The translations under genes and the position numbers were made by a program. From JAEYXS01 sp943367715 (GTDB lineage: Bacteria; Verrucomicrobiota; Verrucomicrobiia; Limisphaerales; JAEYXS01), in contig CALRJY020000010.1 of assembly GCA_943367715.1 (NCBI GenBank), forward strand, positions 62,001 through 126,000: DNA of 64,000 nucleotides, read 5' to 3'. The number at the start of each line of letters is the position of its first letter. Position 1 is the first letter of the stretch. Under the pieces are notes generated by a model. That model was not told the origin of the DNA. It saw only the letters and a program-made list of their open reading frames with translations, and did no database searches. Positions 26,742 through 34,950 of this stretch are shown one piece after another.

Positions 26742-27692
26742 ATGAATTTTTTGGTTACTGGCGGGGCTGGTTTCATCGGCTCGCACGTCTGTGAACGCCT
26801 CTTGCAGGGCGGTCATTCCGTCTGGGCATTTGATGAGCTGAACGATTTCTACTCCCCGGCCATCAAGCAATCGGCCATCCGCCATCTGCAATCGCTCGCC
26901 AAGCCCTTCACCTTCGTGCAAGGCGACCTCACGGATAACGCTGCCGTGGAAGAAGTCTTCGCCAGCGCGCAGATCGATCAGGTCATCCATTTGGCCGCCC
27001 GCGCCGGTGTCCGCCCCAGCTTGCAGGAACCCGCCCTCTACCAGCGCGTGAACGTGGAAGGTACCGTGAACCTCCTCGAAGCCGCCCGCAAACGGAAGGT
27101 GAAGAAGATCACCATCGCCTCCTCCTCGTCCGTCTATGGCGTGAACGCCAAGGTGCCCTTCTCCGAGAGCGATCCTATTTTCTCCGCCATCTCGCCTTAT
27201 GCCGCCAGCAAGCTCGCCTGCGAAGCCCTCGGCCATGTGTATCATCACGTCTATGGCATGGATGTCTGCATGCTGCGCTTCTTCACCGTGTATGGACCGC
27301 GCCAGCGCCCTGACCTCGCCATCCACAAGTTCTGCCGCATGATCCTCGAAGGTAAACCCATCCCCGTCTTTGGCGATGGCTCGACCGCGCGCGATTACAC
27401 CTACGTGAACGATACCGTCGATGGCGTCATCGCCTGCACGCAAAAGGAATTCGGCTACGACGTCTTCAACCTCGGCGAATCGCAAACGGTCCGCCTCGAT
27501 TACCTCATCGAGCTCATCGAGAAGTCGCTCGGCAAAAAAGCCATCATCGATCGTCAGCCCATGCAGGCCGGCGATGTGCCCATCACCTACGCCGACATCT
27601 CCAAGGCCCGCGCGAAGCTCGGCTACAATCCGCACATCAAGATCGAGGACGGCATCCCGCGCTTCGTGGAATGGTTCCGCACGACGTTGTAA
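26742..27692 (+). CDS. NAD-dependent epimerase/dehydratase (UDP-glucuronate or UDP-glucose 4-epimerase type)
   Basis: This 316-residue extended short-chain dehydrogenase acts on nucleotide sugars. The Rossmann motif GGAGFIGSH lies at the N-terminus when the start is ATG 26742; the upstream reading from 26664 adds 26 unconserved residues. SSSSVYG supplies the catalytic Ser/Thr, and YAASKLACE supplies the Tyr-x3-Lys pair. FFTVYGPRQRPDLAI and RDYTYVNDTVDGV are typical of UDP-glucuronate 4-epimerases. It heads a glycan operon, and the next gene starts 6 bases after its stop. A broken copy of its middle lies at 13951. Confidence 0.92.
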   Translation: MNFLVTGGAGFIGSHVCERLLQGGHSVWAFDELNDFYSPAIKQSAIRHLQSLAKPFTFVQGDLTDNAAVEEVFASAQIDQVIHLAARAGVRPSLQEPALYQRVNVEGTVNLLEAARKRKVKKITIASSSSVYGVNAKVPFSESDPIFSAISPYAASKLACEALGHVYHHVYGMDVCMLRFFTVYGPRQRPDLAIHKFCRMILEGKPIPVFGDGSTARDYTYVNDTVDGVIACTQKEFGYDVFNLGESQTVRLDYLIELIEKSLGKKAIIDRQPMQAGDVPITYADISKARAKLGYNPHIKIEDGIPRFVEWFRTTL

Positions 27693-27698
27693 AAACCC

Positions 27699-28832
27699 AT
27701 GACCCCTGTCGTTCAACTGCTGCGTGATCTGGTGGCGCTCCCGAGCGTCAACCCCGCCCTCTTGCCCGCGGGCGATTCACGTGCTGGTGAACATCGTGTG
27801 GCCGATTTTCTCATCGCCACGGCGGCACGCGCAGGGCTTACCGTCGAGACCCGTGAAGTCTTTCTAGGCCGCTCTAATGTCTTCGCCCGCCTCACTCCCT
27901 CTGGTCCCGTGAAGCGCCGCATCATCCTCGCCCCACACATGGACACCGTGGGCGGTGACAATCTCGACAAGCTCCTGAACCCCGAGATCCGCAACGGCCG
28001 CCTCTACGGTCGCGGTGCGTGTGATACCAAAGGCTGCGTCGCCGCCATGCTCACCGCGGTATTAGACACCGCGCGCAGTGCACAACGTCCGCAGGAGACA
28101 GAGATCATTTTCATCGGCCTCATCGACGAGGAAGTGCAGCAAAGCGGCTCCCGCGCCGTCGCCGCTTCCGGCTTCGAAGCCGACCTCGCCATCGTCGGTG
28201 AGCCCACCCAGCTTAAAGTCATCACCGCGCATAAAGGCGATGTCTGGCTCTGGCTGGAAACCACCGGCAAAGCCGCCCACGGCGCCCGTCCCGAACTCGG
28301 TGATAACGCCATCCATCGCATGGCCAAGGTCGTGGACTTGCTGGAAACCAAATACGCCCAAGGCCTCAAGAAGCGGAAGAACCCTTTGCTCGGTCACGGC
28401 ACCGTGAACGTCGGCACGATTCAAGGTGGCTTCCAATCGAACATCGTCCCCGCGCACTGCACCATCTCCATCGATCGCCGCACCTTGCCCGGTGAAACCG
28501 AAACCAGCGTGCGCCGCGAACTCACCGCGTTCTTCAAGCAACACGGCGTTAAGGTGAAGCTCGCCAAAGGCAAAGGCGTCCCCTGCCTCGCCCTCGAGAC
28601 GAATCACAAACTGCCGCTCGTGCAGCAGCTCATGCAGTTGAACCGCCAGACGAAACCCATCGGCGTGGATTATTTCTGCGATGCCGCCGTGCTCGCGCAG
28701 GGCGGCATCCCCAGCGTCGTGTTCGGGCCCGGCGACATCGCGCAGGCGCACACGGGCGATGAATGGATCTCGCTCGCTTCGCTGGAACGCGGCACGGCCC
28801 TGCTCACCCGCTTCCTGCAATCCCTGCCATGA
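27699..28832 (+). CDS. M20 family metallopeptidase/deacetylase (ArgE/DapE type)
   Basis: This 377-residue zinc enzyme removes acyl groups from amino acids or peptides. LAPHMDTVGGDN gives the first metal His/Asp, GRGACDTKG the bridging Asp, DEEVQQSGSRA the general-base Glu pair, and VGEPT and the dimerisation domain (AHGARPELGDNAI) follow. Sequence fits acetylornithine or succinyl-diaminopimelate deacylases. Its place inside a glycan operon, with the next gene overlapping by ATGA, suggests an N-deacylation step on a sugar or peptide building block, but that is inference. Confidence 0.88.
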   Translation: MTPVVQLLRDLVALPSVNPALLPAGDSRAGEHRVADFLIATAARAGLTVETREVFLGRSNVFARLTPSGPVKRRIILAPHMDTVGGDNLDKLLNPEIRNGRLYGRGACDTKGCVAAMLTAVLDTARSAQRPQETEIIFIGLIDEEVQQSGSRAVAASGFEADLAIVGEPTQLKVITAHKGDVWLWLETTGKAAHGARPELGDNAIHRMAKVVDLLETKYAQGLKKRKNPLLGHGTVNVGTIQGGFQSNIVPAHCTISIDRRTLPGETETSVRRELTAFFKQHGVKVKLAKGKGVPCLALETNHKLPLVQQLMQLNRQTKPIGVDYFCDAAVLAQGGIPSVVFGPGDIAQAHTGDEWISLASLERGTALLTRFLQSLP

Positions 28833-29782
28833 GCGAGGTTCTGCCGATGGTCACCGTCGTCGTTGCCGCCCGCCCGGGCGATAGCGAGGTGCCGTCCATC
28901 CAGGCCGCGCAGAAGTTCGATTACCCGAAGGACCGATTGGAGATCATCGTCGCGCGCGGCCGCCAGCCCGCCGTCCAGCGCAACCGCGCCGTGAAGGAAG
29001 CCCAAGGCGAACTCATCTATTTCCTCGATGACGACGCCATCGCCCCGTCCGGTAATTTAAAACGTGGCGCGCTGCACTTCGCCAAAAACCCGAAAGCCGC
29101 CCTGCTCGGTGGCCCCAATGTCTGCCCGGCGGATGCTCCAGCCCTGGAGCAAGCGTTCGCGCAAGTCATGGCCAGCTTTCTGGCATTTGGCCCTAGCCGC
29201 GCACGCTATACGCCTGTCGGCCAGCTCCGGGCCAGCTCGGAAAAAGAACTCATCCTCTGCAACATGATGATGCGGAAGCAGGAATTCCTCGCCGCGGGTG
29301 GCTTCGATGAAGCGCTCTATCCAAACGAAGAGAATGCCCTGATGGATACGCTGCAAAAGCAGGGTTTCACGCTCCTCTACGATCCTGCTTTCATCGTCGA
29401 GCGTCGCCCTCGTCGCGATCTCAAGTCCTTCGCCCGGATGTTGATGACCTATGGCCGTGGTCGTGCCGAGCAATTCCGAGTGAATCCAACTTTCGGCAGC
29501 GCCCCGAATTTCGTGCCTCCACTGTTCTGCGTGTACCTGCTCGTCCTGCCCTTTTTGCCCAAGCTGCTGTGGTGGCCGTTATTTGCTTACTTTCTCGCCG
29601 TGTTTGCGCAAACATTGTCCCTGCCGCGCGGCCTCAAGTTTTTCTGGCCGGTGGCACCGTTGATCATGTTGTCGCACGTATCTTATGGATTTGGTTTCTG
29701 GAAGGGCTGGTCCACCCGTCTGAAGACCAAGGCTGAGCAGGCCGCGGTTGAAGTCGTCTTGGAAAGAATCTCGCCCGCATGA
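28829..29782 (+). CDS. Family 2 glycosyltransferase with C-terminal membrane segments
   Basis: The ATG at 28829 overlaps the previous stop (ATGA) and leaves the sequence MVTVVVAARPGD at the start of the fold. The 317-residue product has the GT-A pattern: NRAVKEAQGELIYFLDDDAIA carries the DDD metal-binding triad, and GGFDEALYPNEENALMDTL contains the acceptor-side ED-like motif. Residues about 230-300 hold hydrophobic segments that anchor it to the inner membrane. It adds a sugar to a lipid-linked glycan; donor and acceptor are unknown. Confidence 0.88.
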   Translation: MSEVLPMVTVVVAARPGDSEVPSIQAAQKFDYPKDRLEIIVARGRQPAVQRNRAVKEAQGELIYFLDDDAIAPSGNLKRGALHFAKNPKAALLGGPNVCPADAPALEQAFAQVMASFLAFGPSRARYTPVGQLRASSEKELILCNMMMRKQEFLAAGGFDEALYPNEENALMDTLQKQGFTLLYDPAFIVERRPRRDLKSFARMLMTYGRGRAEQFRVNPTFGSAPNFVPPLFCVYLLVLPFLPKLLWWPLFAYFLAVFAQTLSLPRGLKFFWPVAPLIMLSHVSYGFGFWKGWSTRLKTKAEQAAVEVVLERISPA

Positions 29783-31077
29783 GCGCCGCCGAATCCAAAG
29801 CCTCCTTTTTCCGCCAGAGCGGCTGGATGGTCATCGCCACTGTGCTCATGGGTGGTTGCATGATGCTGGTGCACACCGTCACCGCCCCGCCCAATCTCAG
29901 TGCGAACGAGTATGAAGTTTTTGCCTCGCTGCTGAAGCTGCAACTGCTCATCACCATCCCGGCGGCCGCCTTGCAGACCATCTTCGTCCAGCAAAGCGCC
30001 GCCGCCATCACGGAGCAAAAGGAACGTCAGTTGCGCACCGCCACCAGGGCTTTTGCGATGAGCATATTCGTCCTTTGGGGCCTGCTGTTCGCGATCATCC
30101 TGCTAAAGCAGGATGGCATCATGGCGGCATTCAAGATCACCAATCCGCTGACTCTCTATCTCAATATCGGTTTGGTGCTCAGCCAGCTTTGGTTGGTCGT
30201 GGCCCGTGGCATCTTGCAGGGAAAACAAAACTTTTTTGGCTTGGGGTGGACCATGATTCTGGACGGCTTTGTCCGCATCACGGCCCTGATCGCCATCGTG
30301 CTGGTGTATCGCGGCCAGTCCGCCGGGGCCATGTTGGCGGCCGTCATCGGTCAGGTCATCGCCTTGGGCTTCGGCGTCTATTGGGTGCGTGATGTGTTAT
30401 GGGGCGCGGGTGAAAAATATCCGTGGCGCGAGTGGATCTTGCAATTGCTCCCCCTGATGGGCGGCACCGGCGGCATCATTTTCCTCTCCTCTTTCGATGT
30501 CCCCTTTGTGCAGGCGACTTTTGAAGCAGGACAGACGAAGCTCTACCAGGCGGGTCAGAACATCGGCTTTGCGCTGTTCCAGTTCACCGCTCCCTTGTCC
30601 ATGGTGATGTTTCCCAAAATCGTGCAGAGCGTCGCCAAGGCAGAAAAATCGGATGTCTTGCGGCTCACGGTTATCTCTACGGCCATCATGGGCGGTCTGG
30701 CCGCATTGGCGGCCACGTTGTTGCCAGGTGTTCCCTTGCGCCTGCTCTATTTCCGCAGCCCGGCGATGTGGGAAGCCGCACCTTTGGTCGCGGGTTTCGC
30801 CTGGTGCATGCTGCTCCTCACCATGGCCAACGTAGTGGTGGGCGGGCTGCTGGCGCGCAAACGTTACGCCTTTATCCCTTGGTTGATGTTGTTGGCCGCC
30901 GGCTACGTCTATACCATGATCCAGTTGCGCCCCTGGCTGCCGCAGTTGGATTCATTTGAAGCCTATCGTATCATTATCCGCACCATGACGGCGTTCAATG
31001 GTGCGGCCTTGATCATTGCGCTCTGGTTTGCCTGGGGCCGCAAGGATCAGCCGGTCGTTTTGCCGGTCACATCATGA
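29779..31077 (+). CDS. Polysaccharide flippase of the MOP superfamily
   Basis: This 432-residue integral membrane protein has about twelve hydrophobic helices, starting at about residue 12, with the FFRQSGWMVIATVLMGGCMM opening typical of Wzx/MurJ-like exporters. It is probably responsible for flipping the lipid-linked oligosaccharide built by the neighbouring transferases to the periplasm. Its start overlaps the preceding glycosyltransferase stop (ATGA) and its stop overlaps the next start the same way. Closest type is the Wzx/oligosaccharide flippase rather than MATE drug exporters, based on context. Confidence 0.85.
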   Translation: MSAAESKASFFRQSGWMVIATVLMGGCMMLVHTVTAPPNLSANEYEVFASLLKLQLLITIPAAALQTIFVQQSAAAITEQKERQLRTATRAFAMSIFVLWGLLFAIILLKQDGIMAAFKITNPLTLYLNIGLVLSQLWLVVARGILQGKQNFFGLGWTMILDGFVRITALIAIVLVYRGQSAGAMLAAVIGQVIALGFGVYWVRDVLWGAGEKYPWREWILQLLPLMGGTGGIIFLSSFDVPFVQATFEAGQTKLYQAGQNIGFALFQFTAPLSMVMFPKIVQSVAKAEKSDVLRLTVISTAIMGGLAALAATLLPGVPLRLLYFRSPAMWEAAPLVAGFAWCMLLLTMANVVVGGLLARKRYAFIPWLMLLAAGYVYTMIQLRPWLPQLDSFEAYRIIIRTMTAFNGAALIIALWFAWGRKDQPVVLPVTS

Positions 31078-32264
31078 AACTGGCGCTTATCCGCCGCCGC
31101 TTTGCTGCCACCGGCGGCGCGGAGCTGTATCTGCAGCGGTTGTTGGAAGCCCTCGTCGGTGGAGGGCATGAAGTACACCTGTTCGCCGAAGCTTGGGAGC
31201 AGCCGCCCAAAGGCGTGCAATTTCACACCGTGGAAGTCAACGGATCCCGGGCCAGCCGTCCACTGACCTTCGCCCGCCGCGTGGATGAGATGCTGGCCGC
31301 TTCCAAGTTCGACTGCGTCTTCAGTCTCGAACGCACTCTGAAACAGGACGTGTATCGCGCGGGTGATGGACTGCACCGCGAATGGCTCGCCGCCCGGCGC
31401 AAGTATGCTCCTTGGTGGAAACGTCCCTTCATCGGCAGGGGAGCGTTTCACCGCAACATGCTGGAACTGGAGGCGCGCACGCTGAACCCGGCGAACACCG
31501 GCCGTATCATCGTGAATTCCAACATGGTGGAGCGTGAGATTCTCTTAAACTTTCCCTACCCCGCCGCCCGCATCCATCTGGTGCGTAACGGCATCGACGT
31601 GGAGCGCTTTCAAAGCACCCGCCGCGCCGAGGCCCGGCAGCTCTTCGGTCTGGATAAAAACGATTTTGTCTGCCTCTTTGTCGGCTCGGGGCAGGAGCGC
31701 AAAGGTTTGCAGCAGGTTCTCCGCACCACTTCCGCCGTGGAGGAGGTGCGGCTGTCTCTCACCGAGATGCCGGCCGAGCATCTGACTTCGGAACGGCTCC
31801 ATGGCAGCGACTGGCAACTGGATCTCCGCCCGGAACTCGTCCCGACTCGTCCGCTCAAGACGCTGGTCATCGGCAAGGTCAACCGCCCCTCCGGCAATTG
31901 GGATAAAGTGGTTTTTGCCGGTCCCCGTCAGGACGTGGAGAGCGCCTATGCCGCGGCGGATCTCTTTCTGTTTCTGCCCATCTACGAACCTTCTTCCAAC
32001 GTCGTTTGCGAAGCCCTCGCCTCCGGTCTGCCGGTCGTCACCACCGCCTGCAATGGCGCAGCCGAACTCATCGAGCAGCGGATCAATGGCAGCGTGGTCC
32101 AGCGGCCCGATGACATCTCCGCCGCTTTGCTGGAAACGCTTTATTGGATGTCCGTCCGCCATCACCATCTGCCGGCGACGAACCTCACGCAACTGTCACT
32201 CGAACGGAACGTGGCGGAAACGATGACGATCCTCGAACGTACGATCGCGGACAAACAGAAATGA
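31074..32264 (+). CDS. Family 4 glycosyltransferase
   Basis: This 396-residue GT-B enzyme has the N-terminal GGAELYLQRLLEALVGGGHEVHLF acceptor-domain opening (Gly-rich loop) and the C-terminal donor domain. The E-x7-E motif is in YEPSSNVVCEALASGLPVV, and FVGSGQERKGLQQVL starts the nucleotide-binding half. Before that, VRNGIDVERFQ is the usual link. It resembles WaaG-like lipopolysaccharide core glucosyltransferases. It overlaps both neighbours by four bases, placing it firmly in the glycan operon. Confidence 0.92.
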   Translation: MKLALIRRRFAATGGAELYLQRLLEALVGGGHEVHLFAEAWEQPPKGVQFHTVEVNGSRASRPLTFARRVDEMLAASKFDCVFSLERTLKQDVYRAGDGLHREWLAARRKYAPWWKRPFIGRGAFHRNMLELEARTLNPANTGRIIVNSNMVEREILLNFPYPAARIHLVRNGIDVERFQSTRRAEARQLFGLDKNDFVCLFVGSGQERKGLQQVLRTTSAVEEVRLSLTEMPAEHLTSERLHGSDWQLDLRPELVPTRPLKTLVIGKVNRPSGNWDKVVFAGPRQDVESAYAAADLFLFLPIYEPSSNVVCEALASGLPVVTTACNGAAELIEQRINGSVVQRPDDISAALLETLYWMSVRHHHLPATNLTQLSLERNVAETMTILERTIADKQK

Positions 32265-33013
32265 AGATCTCGTTCTGTCTCATCACGCTCAATGAGCAGG
32301 AAAACCTGGCCCGCTGCCTGAAGAGCCTCGCGGATCTGGCGGATGAGATTGTCATCGTTGATTCCGGCAGCAAGGACGGCACCCGCCATATCGCGGCAGA
32401 ATTCAACGCCCGCTGGCAGCATCAGGACTGGCTCGGTTACGTGGGCCAGAAGAACGTCGTGCTGTCCCTGGCGCAGCACGAATGGGTTTTCAGCATTGAT
32501 GCCGATGAAGAGCTTTCCCCGCGCTTGCGCGAAGAAGTGCAGGCGCTCAAGCGGATGGACATCGCCAGCGACATCAGTGGCTACAGCGTGCCCCGTTGTG
32601 TGCTCTATGAAGGAAAGTGGATCCGGCATGGTGACTGGTATCCCGACCGGCTCACGCGCCTGTTCCGTCGCAATCGTGCCCGCTTCGCCGGTGGCCGGGT
32701 GCATGAACGGCTGGAACTGGAAGGCAGCGTCCTGCCACTCAAGGGCGATCTGCATCATTACTCTTTCAAGAACGCCGAAGACCACTGGCAACGGTGCGAG
32801 AAATACGCGCGCCTCTGGGCCGAGACCCAAGCCGAGGCTGGTCGCCAGGCGAACATACTTTCCCCCTACAGCCACGCGGCCTTCCGTTGGTTGCGCGGCT
32901 ATGTGCTACGGCGAGGTTTCCTCGATGGCCGCCAAGGCTGGCAGATCGCCAACTATTGCGCCCGCGAAGTTCATCGCAAGTATCAGATACTTCGTCAGTT
33001 GACCGCGAAATAG
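32261..33013 (+). CDS. Family 2 glycosyltransferase, WaaE/KdtX-like
   Basis: The start at 32261 overlaps the previous stop (ATGA), and gives MKISFCLITLNEQENLARCL, the usual beginning of this group. The 250-residue product carries IVDSGSKDGT and FSIDADEEL (DAD metal site) of the GT-A fold, and RLFRRNRARFAGGRVHERL plus HHYSF typical of WaaE-like lipopolysaccharide core transferases. It is the last gene of the operon. No clear terminator follows. Confidence 0.9.
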   Translation: MKISFCLITLNEQENLARCLKSLADLADEIVIVDSGSKDGTRHIAAEFNARWQHQDWLGYVGQKNVVLSLAQHEWVFSIDADEELSPRLREEVQALKRMDIASDISGYSVPRCVLYEGKWIRHGDWYPDRLTRLFRRNRARFAGGRVHERLELEGSVLPLKGDLHHYSFKNAEDHWQRCEKYARLWAETQAEAGRQANILSPYSHAAFRWLRGYVLRRGFLDGRQGWQIANYCAREVHRKYQILRQLTAK

Positions 33014-33216
33014 CCGCTCTCTTTGGTGGGGATTTTCGCACTTACTACGTAGACGTACAGATTTCTTGATCTTCCGCTTGATAAACCGGCGGGCACGTTC
33101 CATGTTTATATATCCGAACCATCGCAAGTTATTGTTTGTGAGCAAATTGCAAACCTAACGCCGTCTCTGAAGCGCAGTGCCGTAGTTTTGGCCAGTTGCT
33201 TCCGCTACTGAAGCGG

Positions 33217-33260
33217 TGACCGGATAAGACGTAAAGAAGCTGGCAGGTGCTATCCGGTCA
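33217..33260 (+). promoter_or_regulatory. Perfect 10-bp inverted repeat in the pseudopilin leader
   Basis: TGACCGGATA (33217-33226) pairs exactly with TATCCGGTCA (33251-33260) across 24 bases. Just upstream, CCGCT-ACTGA-AGCGG makes a second small hairpin. The pair ends 32 bases before the pseudopilin start codon, so it would lie in the mRNA leader or be an operator. It has no T-tract and is not a terminator. I could not fit it to a known riboswitch. Confidence 0.45.
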
Positions 33261-33292
33261 GCAGTCGTAACAACAATAAGTAGTAAAGTCGT

Positions 33293-34246
33293 ATGAAGTA
33301 CCTGTCGTATCCTCGTTCTCGCCAGTCTTGGCGGGGATTCACCCTGATTGAGCTCTTGGTGGTCATAGCCATTATTGCCATTTTGGCAGGAATGCTTCTG
33401 CCCGCTTTGGCCAAGGCCAAATCCAAGGCCATCGCCACGCAGTGCCTGAACAACCTGAAACAGATGGGCACAGCGAACGCCATGTACACGAGCGATAACG
33501 CTGAGAAGCTCCCTTACGCCAAGCTCCGCTTCAAGTATGGCTCGGAAATGACCTGGGACGATTTGATGAACGGCTACTTTGGCGGCACTCTCAGCGAGAA
33601 CGACAAATGGGCTGGCCCCTACACCGGCAACGCCAAGGTCAAAGTTCTGGCCTGCCCGCAGGACAAGGTCCCGCCCCCGGCTTGGTATACTGGCGTCCGG
33701 AACAAACGTTCCTATGCCATGCCCCGTTACGTTCAGGGCGTCAACGCCCTCACGTTTTCCAACGTTCCGTGGCCGCCGTCCCCCAGCGCCCAGACCGCTA
33801 TGGGTTTAACGTGGAATTTCGGTAACGCCACGTCCACGACCTCCACGGAAAACACGTGGAACCCGGCGGATCCGTTGCCCACCGGCTACACCAACTCCAC
33901 TCCGTTGCAGAGTCCTCGCCGTCAGTACGCCGTCTACACGGCCATGCTGCGCGACTCCTCGGAAACGATCTTGCTCACTGAGCGCATCCACAGCAGCAAC
34001 ATGATGGGACATCCGGATACCGCCAATATCGATGCGGCCAACGCCCACATCGCGACCGGCACCGTGGCGACGGCAGATGGTGATTATGTTTATCCGAACG
34101 TTCAGGATTTCCACCCGAACGGCTCCTGGAATTACCTGCTCGGTGACGGTCACGTGGAATTCATGCCCATGGGCAAGACCTTGGGTAACACCAATTTCAA
34201 CAACGCCAAGCAGAGCGGCATGTGGACCATTCTGCCGAACGACTAA
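33293..34246 (+). CDS. Type II secretion-type pseudopilin with H-X-DG-like C-terminus
   Basis: This 317-residue protein has a type IV prepilin signal: cleavage after Gly15 in RGFTLIELLVVIAIIAILAGMLLPALAKAK, here cited as GFTLIELLVVIAII with Glu at +5 (Glu20), then the long hydrophobic helix. The C-terminus HPNGSWNYLLGDGHVEF is the H-X(9-10)-DG motif, known as the prepilin-processing-associated domain of Planctomycetes and Verrucomicrobia. Such proteins occur in many copies per genome in this phylum. The lipoprotein downstream, 18 bases on, probably shares its transcript. Confidence 0.93.
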   Translation: MKYLSYPRSRQSWRGFTLIELLVVIAIIAILAGMLLPALAKAKSKAIATQCLNNLKQMGTANAMYTSDNAEKLPYAKLRFKYGSEMTWDDLMNGYFGGTLSENDKWAGPYTGNAKVKVLACPQDKVPPPAWYTGVRNKRSYAMPRYVQGVNALTFSNVPWPPSPSAQTAMGLTWNFGNATSTTSTENTWNPADPLPTGYTNSTPLQSPRRQYAVYTAMLRDSSETILLTERIHSSNMMGHPDTANIDAANAHIATGTVATADGDYVYPNVQDFHPNGSWNYLLGDGHVEFMPMGKTLGNTNFNNAKQSGMWTILPND

Positions 34247-34264
34247 CCTCAACTGGCAAATCCT

Positions 34265-34693
34265 ATGAAACTTTATTTGCTTCCGGCTTTGGCCCTCGCC
34301 GGTCTGTTGACCGGTTGCGGTTCCGGCTCCGATGATTTGGCGGTCACTCCTGCTCCTGCGCCTCAGGCGCAAGCGCTGGACGTCACCCAGAACGCCACCG
34401 TCACCCCTCCACCCGGAGACACGGCTCCCCCACCCGTCAACACGGTCGCTCCCGCAACGCAGTTGACGGACAGCGAGCCCTTGGGCGGCAAAGGCCGTCC
34501 GCTCACGCAGGAAGAAGTGATGCTCTTGAACTATGGCATATCCATGTTCAAAGAAGAAAAAGGCCGCTTCCCCGCCGATCTGCAGGAAGCCGTCGCCTCC
34601 CGTCATATCACCCGTCTGCCGCAATTGCCGCCGGGGGAAAAGTTCGCCTACAATGCCCAGAATGGCACTGTGAAGGTCGAGACGGCCAACTGA
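34265..34693 (+). CDS. Small lipoprotein downstream of the pseudopilin
   Basis: This 142-residue protein has a lipobox (LLTGC, Cys18) and should be lipid-anchored. A flexible Pro/Thr/Ala-rich linker (about 25-70) is followed by a compact domain: LTQEEVMLLNYGISMFKEEKGRFPADLQEAV resembles the alpha-helix and loop found at the end of GspG-like pseudopilin partners (KGRFPADL). It lies in the same transcript as the pseudopilin and before a terminator, so it probably works with it. The family is not known to me. Confidence 0.82.
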   Translation: MKLYLLPALALAGLLTGCGSGSDDLAVTPAPAPQAQALDVTQNATVTPPPGDTAPPPVNTVAPATQLTDSEPLGGKGRPLTQEEVMLLNYGISMFKEEKGRFPADLQEAVASRHITRLPQLPPGEKFAYNAQNGTVKVETAN

Positions 34694-34714
34694 TTTGCAT
34701 CTGCTTTTTCATCA

Positions 34715-34746
34715 CCCTCCACCTTCGCGGTGGAGGGTTTTTTATT
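34715..34746 (+). terminator. Rho-independent terminator after the pseudopilin-lipoprotein pair
   Basis: CCCTCCACC pairs with GGTGGAGGG across a TTCGC loop and is followed by at least six T. It ends the plus-strand pair. The rest of 34747-34950 shows no gene. Confidence 0.9.
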
Positions 34747-34950
34747 TACCGGCCCAAGTCCATTCCGGCTGGCTGGAATGGTTGAGGGGCAAAGTGAAGC
34801 AGCGACTCCAAACAGCTCGGGGCGTGAAAGAGCATCAGGAGAATAGTGGCCAAGTCCGACGGAACGAAAGAAAACGGATGGAATGTGTATCGGTCCATTC
34901 TCCCGCAATTTGCGAGCTGCGCCAGTCGCTGTCTGGATGACCCACGCCGC

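Noticed and set aside
33120..33260. Possible cyclic-di-GMP (GEMM) riboswitch before the pseudopilin
   Set aside because: GCAAACC and a GACGTAAAG phrase are present, but about 75 bases apart and without the expected fold.
34747..34950. Possible small gene between the lipoprotein terminator and the FKBP-like gene
   Set aside because: Frames here have no ribosome site, poor composition and no match to any family.
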